DNA of 64,000 bases from Tridacna crocea (GCA_943736015.1 OX031069.1:39962728-40026727), one strand, 5' to 3'; positions 1 through 9,271 are shown, counted from the first letter of the stretch. Numbers and translations are program-made. Notes: generated from the letters alone by a model not told the origin.

Positions 1-150
1 TGACGTCATATTTCCATCTGGCTGTGAGGCACGCGCAATTAACCTTGGCATGAAAATCGGTATTTTCACTGCTGGTACCAGTGTAAGATCAAAAAATATT
101 TTCACTGCTATTTCTCGATATCATACCATATCATACCACATTCCAGTAAC
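1..150 (-). repeat. R1 dispersed repeat, fragment cut by window edge
   Basis: The sequence is a diverged reverse complement of the R1 copies at 11245-11692 and 25130-25615. Shared landmarks are TGACGTCATATTTCC, the GCGCGCAATT stretch and the alternating GGTATTTTCACTG and AATATTTTCACTG motifs. No coding capacity is seen. Confidence 0.7.
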
Positions 151-505
151 AGATTTTTAATATAACGCATAACCATGCAGTTGATTATCTTCTATTGAAA
201 ATCGCAAACAAAAACATTATCGAACTCATCAAAGGCTCGTTTTGTGTCTATTTTTTTGACTCGTTTGATAGAATTTATCTCAAATGTAAACTCATATTAG
301 ATTTAAAAAATGCTAACTCCTCTAATGGTTTTGGCAAGACCTATGTTGGGGATGGGGGACCGACCGATTCTCCTTTTCCCACAATATTTTCACCCATCAA
401 AGAACAGAAATCACTATTCACCAATAATTAATTTGTCGTTTGCAAAAGACTTTGGATCCAGTCCAAAATCTTCGTAAGGATATAATGACACTGATTTGAA
501 CTTAC
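151..505. other. AT-rich sequence, presumed intron of the galaxin-like gene
   Basis: No exon is visible downstream (minus strand) of the donor at 505. One decayed arm of an F1 hairpin lies near 367-395 (CTCCTTTTCCCACAATATTTTC) and an F1-like end near 425-440. Nothing else stands out. Confidence 0.5.
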
Positions 506-578
506 TATGAACTAGAAGGCATTCTTCGTCTGTAGATCCATTTTCACAACAAAATGTTTTATCGTTAACAATCTTGAT
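506..578 (-). CDS. Galaxin-like protein, internal exon C (partial gene)
   Basis: This 73-nt minus-strand exon encodes 24 residues plus one base, containing the di-cysteine motif TFCCENG. It is preceded by a pyrimidine-rich tract and AAAACAG (acceptor AG at 580-579), phase 0, and followed by a perfect GTAAGT donor at 505-500, leaving phase 1. The phase-0 start matches the phase-0 end of the exon at 1748-1872. Joined, they give exactly 12 residues between CC pairs, the spacing typical of this protein. The gene must continue left of base 1, because the donor is strong and no later exon is visible. If the donor were not used, the frame would read on to a stop at about 414 through F1-like repeat sequence, which looks non-coding. 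Confidence 0.72.
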
Positions 579-625
579 CTGTTTTAAAAAGAAAGACAAT
601 AATTAACGAATGCCAGGCAAGTATA

Positions 626-786
626 TAGAGGATAATCAACTGGTTATTTTTGATATGAAAAATATCTCACGAGGATGCGTTGTTAGGCGTTGAAAAAACG
701 AGTGCGCAGCACGAGTTTTTATAACGCCTGACGACGCGTCCGAGTGAGATATTTTTCATATCAAAAATAACCAGTTGATTATTCTA
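626..786. mobile_element. Hairpin MITE, about 160 bp
   Basis: Two long arms are nearly perfect inverted copies, running inward from AGAGGATAATCAACTGG at the left and out to CCAGTTGATTATTCT at the right. They meet at a short GC-rich loop near 705-715. There is no ORF. The structure is that of a foldback or MITE-type DNA transposon. Confidence 0.75.
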
Positions 787-1189
787 TTTATTATATACCT
801 TATTAACATCATTATTTGTAATTTTGCGTTTGAAAGTCGAATAAAATGTAGTCGAAAAAAAAGTAGTTCCAAAATTACGGCAGGAAGTGAAAGTGAAAGT
901 TGATAACGTCACTACTGATGATATCAAAATTTATTACACTGGGGAATTCCAGGATTTCACTGCTGGGTATATAATAAAAAGTTTTACGGCAGTATACTAG
1001 GCGGCGTTTGAAATCATTTTCGGAGAAAAAGGCAAGGCTTTTTAGCTAACAAATCCCAACCTATCAAACGACGTGTTGGTCTTAATCCAGACTGCTTTTA
1101 AAACCATTGAGGCAAATGGAAAAGAGAATACCACATGTGGGTACCAAGGGTTGGCACACAGTTGCGTTTAGAAAAGAGTTATACTCTGG
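787..1189. other. Non-coding stretch
   Basis: No exon, RNA gene or clear repeat structure was seen. It is presumed intronic to the galaxin-like gene. Confidence 0.4.
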
Positions 1190-1310
1190 GAAAAGGGGGT
1201 GCAATGTATCTGCAAAAAATACTTTTATGTAGCAAAAAGTGTCGATCTAAGTCAACCAGTGCGCCGTCCGCACTGGTTGACTTAGGTCGACACTTTTGCT
1301 ACATGTAACT
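1190..1310. mobile_element. F5-type hairpin element (truncated)
   Basis: Arms 1229-1264 and 1268-1303 are near-perfect inverted copies (AAGTGTCGATCTAAGTCAAC). The left flank AAAGGGGGTGCAATGTATCTGC matches the F5 terminus (AAGGGGGCTTAATGCA). The right terminus is missing. Confidence 0.65.
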
Positions 1311-1399
1311 GTTCTACATGTCAAAGTACTGTTCTACCGTATAGTTCGGTCGGTTGTTAGACTGAACAGATTTTATGAATCTATAAATATGTAGTGACT

Positions 1400-1570
1400 T
1401 GTTATGCATCCTGGGAATATCATCAAGACAAGGCCTCCAGGGTGCACACATGATTTTCTAGGAATTCAAGTGGACTAGTGACGTTTTTTTTGTTAACTGA
1501 CATTGACCAATTTCAAACTTGTCCGACATATCATCAAGACAAACATTTTGATTGAGTTTCAAGAGTTCCA
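1400..1570. repeat. Fragment of the tandem-core repeat seen at 40386-42106
   Basis: It carries the diagnostic phrases of that repeat: ATCATCAAGACAA twice, a GGCCTCCAGGGTG stretch, and TTTGATTGAGTTTC. About one core unit is present. Confidence 0.6.
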
Positions 1571-1725
1571 AAGCCACTAGCTGCTTTCCCACATAGCCAT
1601 CCTCGAAACAATGATCAGCGATGAGAAAAGAGAGGAATGAATCCTGCCGCAATGACTCTCATCTATCCTCGAAAAGAAGCTGGCTGAGCCCTGAATCGAA
1701 CTAGCGACTCCGACCTCCTGTTTTT
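1571..1725 (-). repeat. tRNA-derived SINE family A (truncated, minus)
   Basis: The reverse complement has a box-B-like CTAGTTCGATTCAGGG and the family A body (CTATGTGGGAAAGCAGC, ATGATTCATTCCTCTC type). It matches copies at 7275-7550, 45608-45905 and 47218-47462. It sits just downstream of exon B and extends the exon frame only by chance. Confidence 0.65.
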
Positions 1726-1747
1726 TAGTTCTGTACATATCACATAC

Positions 1748-1872
1748 CTTTCCAAAGCAGCACGTTTTGATCCCCAAGAAATTCTCCAAAGTGTTGTTCA
1801 GAGGGTAAAGCTGGGAATCAGCATTACATGTGTAACATCGACTGTCGTAAAACATGGTACCGCAACAGGCCC
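1748..1872 (-). CDS. Galaxin-like protein, internal exon B (partial gene)
   Basis: This 125-nt minus-strand exon starts after TTACTGCAG (acceptor AG at 1874-1873), completes a phase-1 codon and encodes 41 further residues starting ACCGTMFYDSRC and ending CCFGK. The donor GGAAAG|GTATGTG leaves phase 0. It holds two di-cysteine pairs 29 residues apart with single cysteines between them. The phase-1 start matches the phase-1 end of exon A, and the phase-0 end matches the phase-0 start of exon C. No start codon is implied: the ATG inside the exon is only an internal methionine. The SINE immediately downstream in the intron is not part of the protein. Confidence 0.75.
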
Positions 1873-2418
1873 CTGCAGTAAGATGATAGACGTATTAGCT
1901 CACAAGTTGGCTTCTTTAAAAAAGAAGCCAGGAGAGGTCAGCATCAGTGTTTTCAAGCAGTTTATTGGCTTTTAATTTCAATATATTTTGGCACATGTAA
2001 ACGAGTAAAAAAGCCGCCGCGAAGAAACCTCATAATTATGCTTTTTGGCCTTCTTGCTGCTTTTTCAAGTCGCATGATCTTGTCCAGCAGTTTTCTTTCT
2101 CTTTTTAAATGAAAGTCGTCTCTCTTTTTTCTCTACTGTTTACATTTATTTGCTTATTGAAAAATTACAATTATTTGAGTGGTCATTTGCAGACATGGCA
2201 AATTGAGTTAACAAATATTTTTCTGATATTCGTTATACAAAAATAAACCACGCCTATTTCCTGTTTCGTTTTTTTTTTATTTCGCTTTATTTACAAAACC
2301 ATGACGAAACAGACGGTGTATCAGTACAGTTTCCCAAGAAAATTTGATTTAGACAGCATATTCTGTGGCAGTCTGCCTTTTAAACTCGCCACTGTTCGAG
2401 AGGTCTGATGATCTCTCC
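1873..2418. other. Intron between galaxin-like exons A and B, no features
   Basis: It is AT-rich with T-runs. No further exon with a CC pattern was found on the minus strand, and no clear repeat family. Confidence 0.45.
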
Positions 2419-2726
2419 AATAACCCAACAATGACGATTTTTAACACCCCTGAAAGAGAAGGCTTTTGAAAACATTGTGCGGAAAAAAGAGAAAATCGTC
2501 GGTGTGCTTCAAAAACCTCGTAACTACAGCTTGTAACAAGCTGTAGTTACGAGGTTTTGGAAGCACACCGACGAAATGCTGGCTACCAACATTTTCTCCT
2601 TTTACTACAATGTTTTCAACCCTATCGTAGAAAAATCATTTCATATAAGCCCAACTGAAACTGTCTTCAGCAAATGCTTTCAATCTCAGTTTCAATTTCA
2701 AATCTTGTCGTATGGTAAAGGGTTAA
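2419..2726. mobile_element. F1 element interrupted by an F4 hairpin
   Basis: The right end reads GGTAAAGGGTTAA (TTAA at 2723-2726); the left end is a degraded AATAACCC. The central F1 hairpin is split: GGAAAAAAGAGAAAAT at the left and AAATGCTGGCTACCAACATT at the right, with the 77-bp F4 element in between. F1 is therefore older than this F4 insertion. Confidence 0.8.
2497..2573. mobile_element. F4, 77-bp hairpin element
   Basis: The two arms are near-perfect inverted copies from CGTCGGTGTGC to GCACACCGACG, around a palindromic centre CTTGTAACAAG. It lies inside an F1 hairpin and is flanked by a direct repeat AAAT (2493-2496 and 2574-2577). Removing the element plus one AAAT restores the F1 sequence. 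The other three copies are also exactly 77 bp. Confidence 0.85.
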
Positions 2727-2744
2727 CTCTTAGTACTTATTACT

Positions 2745-3110
2745 ATTGCGGCGCCGCATGTGCGGCGACACTATATTTTTATTCGCTTTTGAAAACTACC
2801 TAAGGAGGCAGCCATATTGTTTACTCGGCTTCCACTCATTTCGCACCTAGTTCATTTTGTACCGAAACCATTTAGAACAATTTTGGTCATTTCGTACCCC
2901 CCATACTACTTTTTTTATCATTTCGTGCTAACTTTGATCATTTTGTATCTGCTTTGTTCATTTCATACCCATTTTTCACCGAGTTTTGCATATATATATA
3001 CTTTGATCAATTTGAAATGCTGCAGTTTGCCATACTTCAGACAACTGATTTGCAGCGCCATTGATGTTATGCAACAATATTTTCTTGTTTTTGTTTTTTA
3101 TATATGACGA
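2745..3110. repeat. FC dispersed repeat with internal TCATTTCGTACC-type minisatellite
   Basis: A tandem core of degenerate TCATTTCGTACC / TCATTTTGTACC units lies at about 2830-2975. It is followed by a unique tail (TCAATTTGAAATGCTG). A second copy with the same order of parts is at 34870-35410. Any ORF across it is a by-product of the repeat. Confidence 0.7.
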
Positions 3111-3442
3111 CAACCTGATATTGCGGTTACTAAATTAAGACCGGAAACACACTTTCTTACCGTAGTGTTCAATGTTCAAAAGTTCCGTAAAAGTTAATTT
3201 TATAACCAATGAAAGCTCCTTTAATTACTACAGAGAAAGAGAGTTATTCAGGCAAACGCAGTCCAAACGTTTTCCGACATTAGCCTCTAAAACGCTGTGA
3301 GAAAAGGAGAAAATGCTGCTTTATAAGCGCTTTCTCCTATCCCACAATGTTTTCTATTCTATGAAAGGATGAAGTCTTACGTAAAACGGTGTACAATATT
3401 CCTTCACGAATTAGAATTTTTAAAGGCACTAAAACTAAAAGG
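3111..3442. other. Intron sequence with a decayed F1 hairpin
   Basis: An imperfect F1 hairpin lies at 3287-3363 (GAGAAAAGGAGAAAATGCTG against CTTTCTCCTATCCCACAAT). The remainder shows nothing recognisable. Confidence 0.5.
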
Positions 3443-3673
3443 CATAAACCCTTTACCAGACGACAAAATTTTAGCCTTGTCCAAATTGAAAGCGTTTGCA
3501 GACGACAATTTTAATTCGGCTCAAACGGTGCAAATTTTCTTTGATAGGGTAGAAAATATTGTGGGAAAAGGAGAAAATGCTGGTTACCAGCATTTTCTCC
3601 TTTTCCCACAATGTTTTCGAAAGGCATCTTTTCCAGGAGCGTCAAAAGTCGGCATTTTTTGGAACAGGGTTAA
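3443..3673. mobile_element. F1 element, full length
   Basis: The left end is AAACCCTTTACCAGACGAC and the right end ACAGGGTTAA. The central hairpin (GGGAAAAGGAGAAAATGCTGG and its complement) is at about 3563-3613. It lies 33 bp from the splice donor of galaxin-like exon A, so in the pre-mRNA the hairpin would form right after the exon. Confidence 0.85.
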
Positions 3674-3705
3674 GTACCAAAGACTATTAAGTACAAAATG
3701 CTCAC

Positions 3706-4146
3706 CATTGCTTTCATTTAACCCTTGAGCTGATTGTACCGTACCATTACAACAAACCTCTCGATTTTTGTCATAGGCTTTCGAATCGCAACATGCTAAA
3801 TCGCGGTCAAACCTCGGAAATGCTCGGCCTTGACAACATATCTCGGTGAGTTCCGAAATTATCCGATCTCCACAACATGCGGCATACTCCGCTTTTTCGT
3901 GAAGAGTCCCATTACAACACAGCGTGTCGTTCGTGAAATATTGGGCGTTTCTGCAACACCCGACTGCGTCGTTGGATCTGTTGATGGCTTGGTCTCCGCA
4001 GCAGACTTGTTCGTCTCCATCGATGCGTTTACCGTTGCAGCATTCTTCACTGGGCTTGACTTTGTCAAACAAGCCGTTACAACATATCTTTGTATCAGGA
4101 TTGTAGAATTTTAAACTGATATTCCAACCTGCATGATCCAAGCACA
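3706..4146 (-). CDS. Galaxin-like di-cysteine repeat protein, exon A (partial gene)
   Basis: This 441-nt minus-strand exon encodes 146 full residues. It carries nine CC pairs spaced alternately 11 and 12-13 residues apart (for example ICCNG, ECCNGK, VCCGDQ, GCCRNA, LCCNGT, ACCGDR, ICCQGR, ACCDSK, VCCNGT), the hallmark of galaxins and galaxin-like proteins known from coral skeleton and from many animals. The acceptor is TTTTTTCGTTTCAG (AG at 4148-4147), phase 1. I chose the donor AATG|GTGAGC at 3705 over AATG|GTACGG at 3744. Both give phase 1, but the first keeps a plausible 16-residue gap to the next CC pair while the second leaves only 3. There is no signal peptide here, so 5' exons are missing. 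The likely role, by family only, is a secreted, disulphide-rich matrix protein. Function in a mollusc is not established by this sequence. Confidence 0.82.
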
Positions 4147-4510
4147 CTGAAACGAAAAAAGGCTAAACCTTGACCACAAAACCTCAAAAACCTCAGAGTG
4201 TGATGGCCCTGCCAAAAATGCCTTTTAAAACATTCCAGAAAAAAAATGAGAAAGTCCACAATACAAGGTTTTCTGTCGATTTAAAGATAATTTCTATCAT
4301 TTTACTTACATCTTGAAAGGTCATCTGAAACCGCCTTCAATTTGGACAAGTATAAGATCTCGTAATTTGGTAAAAAGTAAAAGAAACCAGTTTGATGTTC
4401 TAATCAGAAGCATTCTCATAAATCGCTGCGACAGCTCATTTATTGTTATATAAATGATCGACAGGACTACGCAGTGCCTTGCTTATGACAAGCAGGAACC
4501 GAACTGAGTT
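4147..4510. other. Non-coding, presumed intron upstream of exon A
   Basis: No upstream exon with a signal peptide could be identified. No repeat was recognised. Confidence 0.4.
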
Positions 4511-4514
4511 ATAT

Positions 4515-4783
4515 GGCCAGTAACACGCAGAAAGAGGCAGAAAGGACATTTTCGTAAAGCGTCGTCTCGATACAGCCTCGGAACAGTTCGCACAGGCTGA
4601 TCCGAGACGACACCTTCCTTTTTTTGGTAATTTTCTGTTTTGCGCATGTCTACTGTAGGACGAAATCTACATGTAATAGAGTCGTAAAGTGCCGTCTCCG
4701 ATTAGTTTGTGCGGACTGCGTAGGCTGATCCGCTTCGTCACTTTACGCAAATTCCGATTGCCCCTTTTCGGATGTTGCAAACC
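4515..4783. mobile_element. F2 element, complete, ATAT target duplication
   Basis: The ends are GGCCAGTAACACGC and GATGTTGCAAACC, inverted to each other. ATAT flanks it on both sides (4511-4514, 4784-4787). Two internal hairpins of the GTCGTCTCG / CGAGACGAC type lie at about 4555-4613 and 4684-4748. No ORF. Confidence 0.85.
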
Positions 4784-4797
4784 ATATATTGAAGGTC

Positions 4798-5010
4798 TTA
4801 ACTCATTAGCAAACGATAAATTTTTAGGTTTGTCCAAATCGAACGCATTTGCAGTCGACAAAATAAGAGTGGTTGAAAGTTTGAAATTTATTTTGTGAAG
4901 GATAGAAAAGATTATGGGAAAAGGAGAAAATGCTGGTTACCAGCATTTTCTTCTTTTCCAACAATGTTTTCTCAGGGTCGTCAAAAGTAGGGATTATGTG
5001 GTAATGGATA
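4798..5010. mobile_element. F1 element
   Basis: It starts TTAACTCATTAGCAAACGA and ends GTGGTAATGGATAAAGG. The central hairpin (GGGAAAAGGAGAAAATGCTGG) is at about 4917-4968. Confidence 0.8.
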
Positions 5011-5154
5011 AAGGCATCAAAGGTTTGGTGAAAACGATGTTTCTTTCACGATACTTACATTTTTCATACCCATGCGGATGTTTATCGTTGAGTTGGTCAG
5101 GTTTTGGTTGACTGTGTTTTTCGGACGTCGTGTTACCTCTGTTAAAGACTTCAC

Positions 5155-5990
5155 TGAAGACATCATTTGATGACAGTGAGCATTTTGCTCCCTATAAAGA
5201 GATCAAAATATGTTACACTAACGAAATCATTGTCGACAATGCGCGTATGACTCCCTATAACGAGATAAAAACATGTTTACTACGTTATTGTCGACAATGA
5301 CCACCTGATATTCCTGTAAAGAGATTATAACATGTTTACGTCTTTATTTGACAATATTAAGCATATCACTTCCAATAAAAAGATAAGAACATGCTAACGA
5401 CATCATTAGAAGGCAATGAGCATTTTACTCCCTCTAAAGAGATCAAAACATCTTTACGAAATCATTTGATGACAATGAGCATCTGACTCCTTTTAAAATG
5501 ATATGTTTGCGACATTATTGTCGAGAATGTGTATCTGTCTTCCTACAAGGAGATTAAAATATTTTTACAACTTCATTTGACGACAATGAGCACTTCACTC
5601 CGGGGAGGAGATCAAAATATGTTTTATGTTTACGACATTATTGTCGACAATGAGCATGTGACTACCTGTAAAGAGAACATAATTAGGACACTATTGTTGA
5701 CAATTAGCATCTGACTCCAAATGAAGAATTTAAAACATGTTTACGGCATTATTGTCGACAATGAGCATCTTACACCCAATGAAGAGATTAAAACATGTTT
5801 ACGACATCATTGTCGACAATGAGCATCTGATTCCCAATAAAGAGATTAAAACATGTTTACGACATTATTTGATGACAATGAGCATCTGACTCCCTTTAAA
5901 GAAATCAAAATATATTTACGACATTATTGTCGACAATGAGTGTTTGACTTCCTGTAAAAAATCAAAACATGTTTATGTCATCATTGATGG
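5155..5990. repeat. Minisatellite, about 58-bp unit, about 14 copies
   Basis: Units run GACATTATTGTCGACAATGA, then GCATCTGACTCCC, then AAAGAGATTAAAACATG and TTTAC. The GACAATGAGC landmark recurs roughly every 58 bp from 5173 to 5931. Many units hold the palindrome ATTGTCGACAAT. Units differ by a few bases, so the array is not recently homogenised. Confidence 0.9.
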
Positions 5991-6039
5991 ATATTTTTGC
6001 TTTCTCTCTTACCAAACAATCCTGTTTTTTGCTACGTTA

Positions 6040-6225
6040 AGAAACCTAGAAAGATTGTGAAAACCTTGTGGGTAAAGTGGAAAATGCTGGTCGCCATAAT
6101 TTTCTCCTTTTCCCACAATATTGTCAAAGACAGTAACCATTATTTAATCAAATTCAGTTTTACATTCATTTGGAAATGTTTTAGAATTTGAAGAGTCTAA
6201 AATTTTGTCGTCTAGTACAGAGTGA
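6040..6225. mobile_element. F1 element, truncated
   Basis: An imperfect F1 hairpin lies at about 6066-6120. The right side ends TAAAATTTTGTCGTCTAGTA without a clear TTAA. Confidence 0.65.
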
Positions 6226-6246
6226 AACTCATCACCTTCTACACCG

Positions 6247-6315
6247 AACTTTGTTGGTACTCGCATATTGCCGCAAGATGTTGTCTTGCTGCAATATGTG
6301 AGTACCAGCAAAGTC
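6247..6315. repeat. Isolated hairpin
   Basis: Arms beginning ACTTTGTTGGTACTCGCATA pair with a right arm ending GTACCAGCAAAGT, around a loop near GATGTTGT. Its family is not seen elsewhere in the window. Confidence 0.6.
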
Positions 6316-6321
6316 CAGCAC

Positions 6322-6527
6322 TTGTAATGCAGAGAAACGACCCTCCCCTACAAAATGACCCGGGTCATTATTCTACGCAGAGAAATGACCCCAGAAGACA
6401 TTTCACTACGTTGATGAATGACCCCTGGCATTCCTCTACGTAGAGAAATGACATATAGTTTATTCCTCTACGCAGAGAAATGACCCATGGGTCATCTTGT
6501 AGGAGGATCATTTCTTTGCATTACACC
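6322..6527. mobile_element. Foldback MITE with ATGACC palindromes
   Basis: The ends are TTGTAATGCAGAGAAACGA and TTTCTTTGCATTACACC, inverted to each other. The interior consists of repeated units of AGAAATGACCC with self-complementary GACCCATGGGTC and ACCCGGGT. A second copy is at 47695-47885. Confidence 0.8.
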
Positions 6528-7090
6528 CCTAATGAAAAGTCTAAGTCGAAATAAGGGCGTGGCTGTTTTGAAAAAAAAAAAAAAAATCAGTGCTAGCTTT
6601 GACTTTTTAAAAACCACTCCAGCGCTGAAATAAACAGTTTTAATAAATGGAAGAGATAATGAAAGAATGTCTAGTTGTCTACGTTTCTGCTCGGCGACAT
6701 TAATGCACATTTGTTTTACAACATAGGTTTGATAACCTTGGAGTTGGAGACGTCATGTTCAGATACGTAGCCACAAGTATTTAGAAGATGAAGCCCAAAT
6801 TATTCTAAATTTTCTTCCTTTTTTTAGCAAAAAAAAAAGGTTAGCACTTTAGAGAGCCCAACACAATACCGTCATTATCTCAGAGAATGTAAATCAAGAC
6901 CGTGCTACATTTTGCAGATAATGTCGATCAAGAGCAGACTGCACAGAATAGTAAACCATCTGATCTTTGATGTACATTGTCTGCAGTTTAGTTCTTTCTT
7001 CTTTTCTGGCAAAATCAGCTTTAAAATTAGAGATGATCAGGTTTCTTTTCCTAATTGAGGGCCGAGTCGCAAGGCTCAGCGAGAAGCTAG
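6528..7090. other. Non-coding stretch
   Basis: An A-run lies at about 6570-6585. The ORFs on either strand are short and unlike known proteins. Nothing else was seen. Confidence 0.4.
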
Positions 7091-7266
7091 GGTCAGTATT
7101 CACCAACCATTCAAGAGAACGTTCTTTTTCCTATTCTCCAGAGTAATCAAACTTTGAAAGTAACATAACTCCTGATTGGCTAAACCGAGTTGTGTTACTT
7201 TCAAACTTAGAAAATCTTGAAGAATAAGTCTAAGAACATTTCTAAGAACGGTTGGTAAATACGGTC
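7091..7266. mobile_element. F6 hairpin element
   Basis: The outer ends GTCAGTATTCACCAACC and GGTTGGTAAATACGG are inverted. The centre is CTGATTGGCTAAACC with GTAACA and GTTAC arms. Two further copies are at 34427-34572 and 55240-55445. Confidence 0.75.
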
Positions 7267-7274
7267 CTAGGACT

Positions 7275-7550
7275 TGACAACAAGGGGTCGCTGCTTCAAT
7301 TCTCGGGACGTCTAATTTCTATATTCGAGGATTGATGATCGTCAGTGAGACAGGCTTCATTCCTCTCTCATCCCTGGCCATTGTTTCAATGATGGTTATG
7401 TGGGAAATCAGCCAGAAACTTGGAAAGAATATTGTATGGAGCACTCGTAAATGAAACCCTAGGAAAGCATGGATAGGTGCACTGGCCGCCGCGATATAAA
7501 TGAAGCAATGTTTAAAACGACGTTAAACACCATACAATCACACAACCGAT
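7275..7550 (+). repeat. SINE family A (5' end degraded)
   Basis: The body matches the 45608 and 47218 copies: GAGGATTGATGAT, ATTCCTCTC, GATGGTTATGTGGGAA, GGTGCACTGGCCG and the tail ACGACGTTAAACACCATACAA. The tRNA-like head is barely recognisable. Confidence 0.75.
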
Positions 7551-9042
7551 CAATCATTTTGCCAATTGAGAAAGCTTATTTCGTACTTTGATTGTTGATG
7601 TTGAAGTTCGGCCTGTCGGACCTCCCTGTTGAGACACGACGAAGATCTATTTTAAATCTTTGTAAAAACATAATTATATTTGGAAGTTTTAAGTAGATGG
7701 GATGTGCAGTTGACGTGTTAAAATCGATAAGTTTAAAGTTTTTAAAGTACCTTTTGACTAGATAAAAAAAAAAATGGCATTAACAAGATGATATAAACAT
7801 CATTTGACAAGTACAGCGTCAAATTTTTCACTCTGTACTAGACGACAAAATTTTAGACTCTTAGCGTGTCATACCGGAAGTCAAGTATGTGTACTTTACC
7901 CCTAAAGTACCTTCCAGGACATTAATTGTCTTTGTGATCAGTGTAGATCAAGATCAGATTGCACAAAACGTGCAGCCTGGTCTTGATTTACACCGTACCT
8001 TTACTGAATTACCGCAGACAAACTGAACTTGAAAAATCGCAGATGTTTTGATTTAATTTCTAAGCTAAATAATTTAGGTCGGGTCTAGTTATTCATTTAT
8101 ACAGATACTTCAAGTTTAGTGGCAACTTGTCAAGTGGGTTACCAAAAATTATGTACAAATTTTTAGAAAACCAAGTTTAAGGTATGTAGGAAAACCAAAA
8201 TACCCGTGCATAGAGTCACGACATTTCGTTAAGTGGGAGAGGCGCGAATCCTCGATCCTTATCCCTTTGTTAATATTCGCTGCTGTATTTCTTTTTATTA
8301 CATTCTGTTACTAATAATAGTAACATTTTCCACCGAAAATGGTGTAATATCAGTGTCACGCGAGGGCAGATATGACGGGGCAACGGGCTGATATCTGATA
8401 TCCTGCCCGTTGATAAGATATTTGTTCTATATCTATAGCAACAGAACACGCCCTCGTAAACTAACGTTCTCAAAACATACATTTTGAAAAAAAAAAAATG
8501 GCGGAATCGGTCCGTCAATCGCTAGCGAACAAATCTTCAAAATTACAGGCAACGTTGAATCGTTAAGCCAACAACGACGTGATAAATAGAGAATAGATTG
8601 TTGTTGTCTTGGATTGGGAAACTTATCAGGCAATGTGTAGTGTCTATAGGCTAGTAGTTGTATTTGCTACGATTTTTATCCATTGAGCCGGGTGAACCGA
8701 GCTTGATTAAGTTTAATAATTCGAAGCACATGCCATCTATTCTATTTATCCTGTTTCTCAGTTTTGATCCGTATTACACTAAATTGAATATTTAGATTGA
8801 GAAACAATAATGGCAACATCTTTTTTAACAATGAACAAACATGAAGAACTGTTTATTTAAAACGTCCTATACTGCACATGTATGCAGCTCTACGACAGTG
8901 ACGATGAATGACGTCATGAACGTGACGTTTACCCGCGGAAAAAAGTTGTGTCGAATGGAGACAAGATATTTTTGTTTTAATTATAAAGCATGCTAGAAAA
9001 CCCAAAAAAGTCGAGCAATTGATCCATGAATGTAATAAAGAG
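7551..9042. other. Non-coding stretch with one F3 hairpin
   Basis: An imperfect F3 hairpin is at 7930-7998 (AGTGTAGATCAAGATCAGA). An F1-type end in inverse orientation is at 7824-7863. A GC-richer patch with short inverted pieces is at 8350-8460. No gene was seen. Confidence 0.45.
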
Positions 9043-9183
9043 GTTATTACACGGCTGATGAGGGCCGGAGAGTGATATCGGCCCTCCACCTCGAAATCTG
9101 CCCTCGGGCTAAAGCCCTCGGGGCAGATATCAAGGTGGCGAGCCGATATTACTCTCCGGCCCTCATCAGCCGTGTAATAACAT
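9043..9183. mobile_element. Hairpin MITE, about 140 bp
   Basis: The arms GGTTATTACACGGCTGATGA and its complement ending CGTGTAATAAC pair over almost their whole length, with a GC-rich loop (CCCTCGGGCTAAAGCCCTCG). No ORF. Confidence 0.8.
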
Positions 9184-9271
9184 CTAAATATCGAATGACT
9201 TTATGAAATGAGATGACAAATTTTCAACAACCTTTAGGTTGACAATCGTGACTCAATGATCATTCGTAGCC

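Noticed and set aside
1577-1747. Continuation of the exon B frame to a stop at 1577
   Set aside because: It passes a consensus donor (AAG|GTATGTG) and runs into a SINE; the following residues have no galaxin character.
3584-3705. Read-through of exon A into 3584
   Set aside because: The tail is encoded by an F1 transposon and lies past a strong GTGAGC donor.
3830-4114. 94-aa plus-strand ORF
   Set aside because: It is antisense to the galaxin-like exon A; the minus-strand frame has the CC repeat pattern and splice sites.
4515-4783. Transcription terminators or regulatory palindromes
   Set aside because: The hairpins belong to F2 transposons, each with a target duplication; bacterial-type terminators do not apply.
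5155-5990. CRISPR-like array
   Set aside because: Units are contiguous and degenerate with no unique spacers, and the DNA is eukaryotic; it is a minisatellite.
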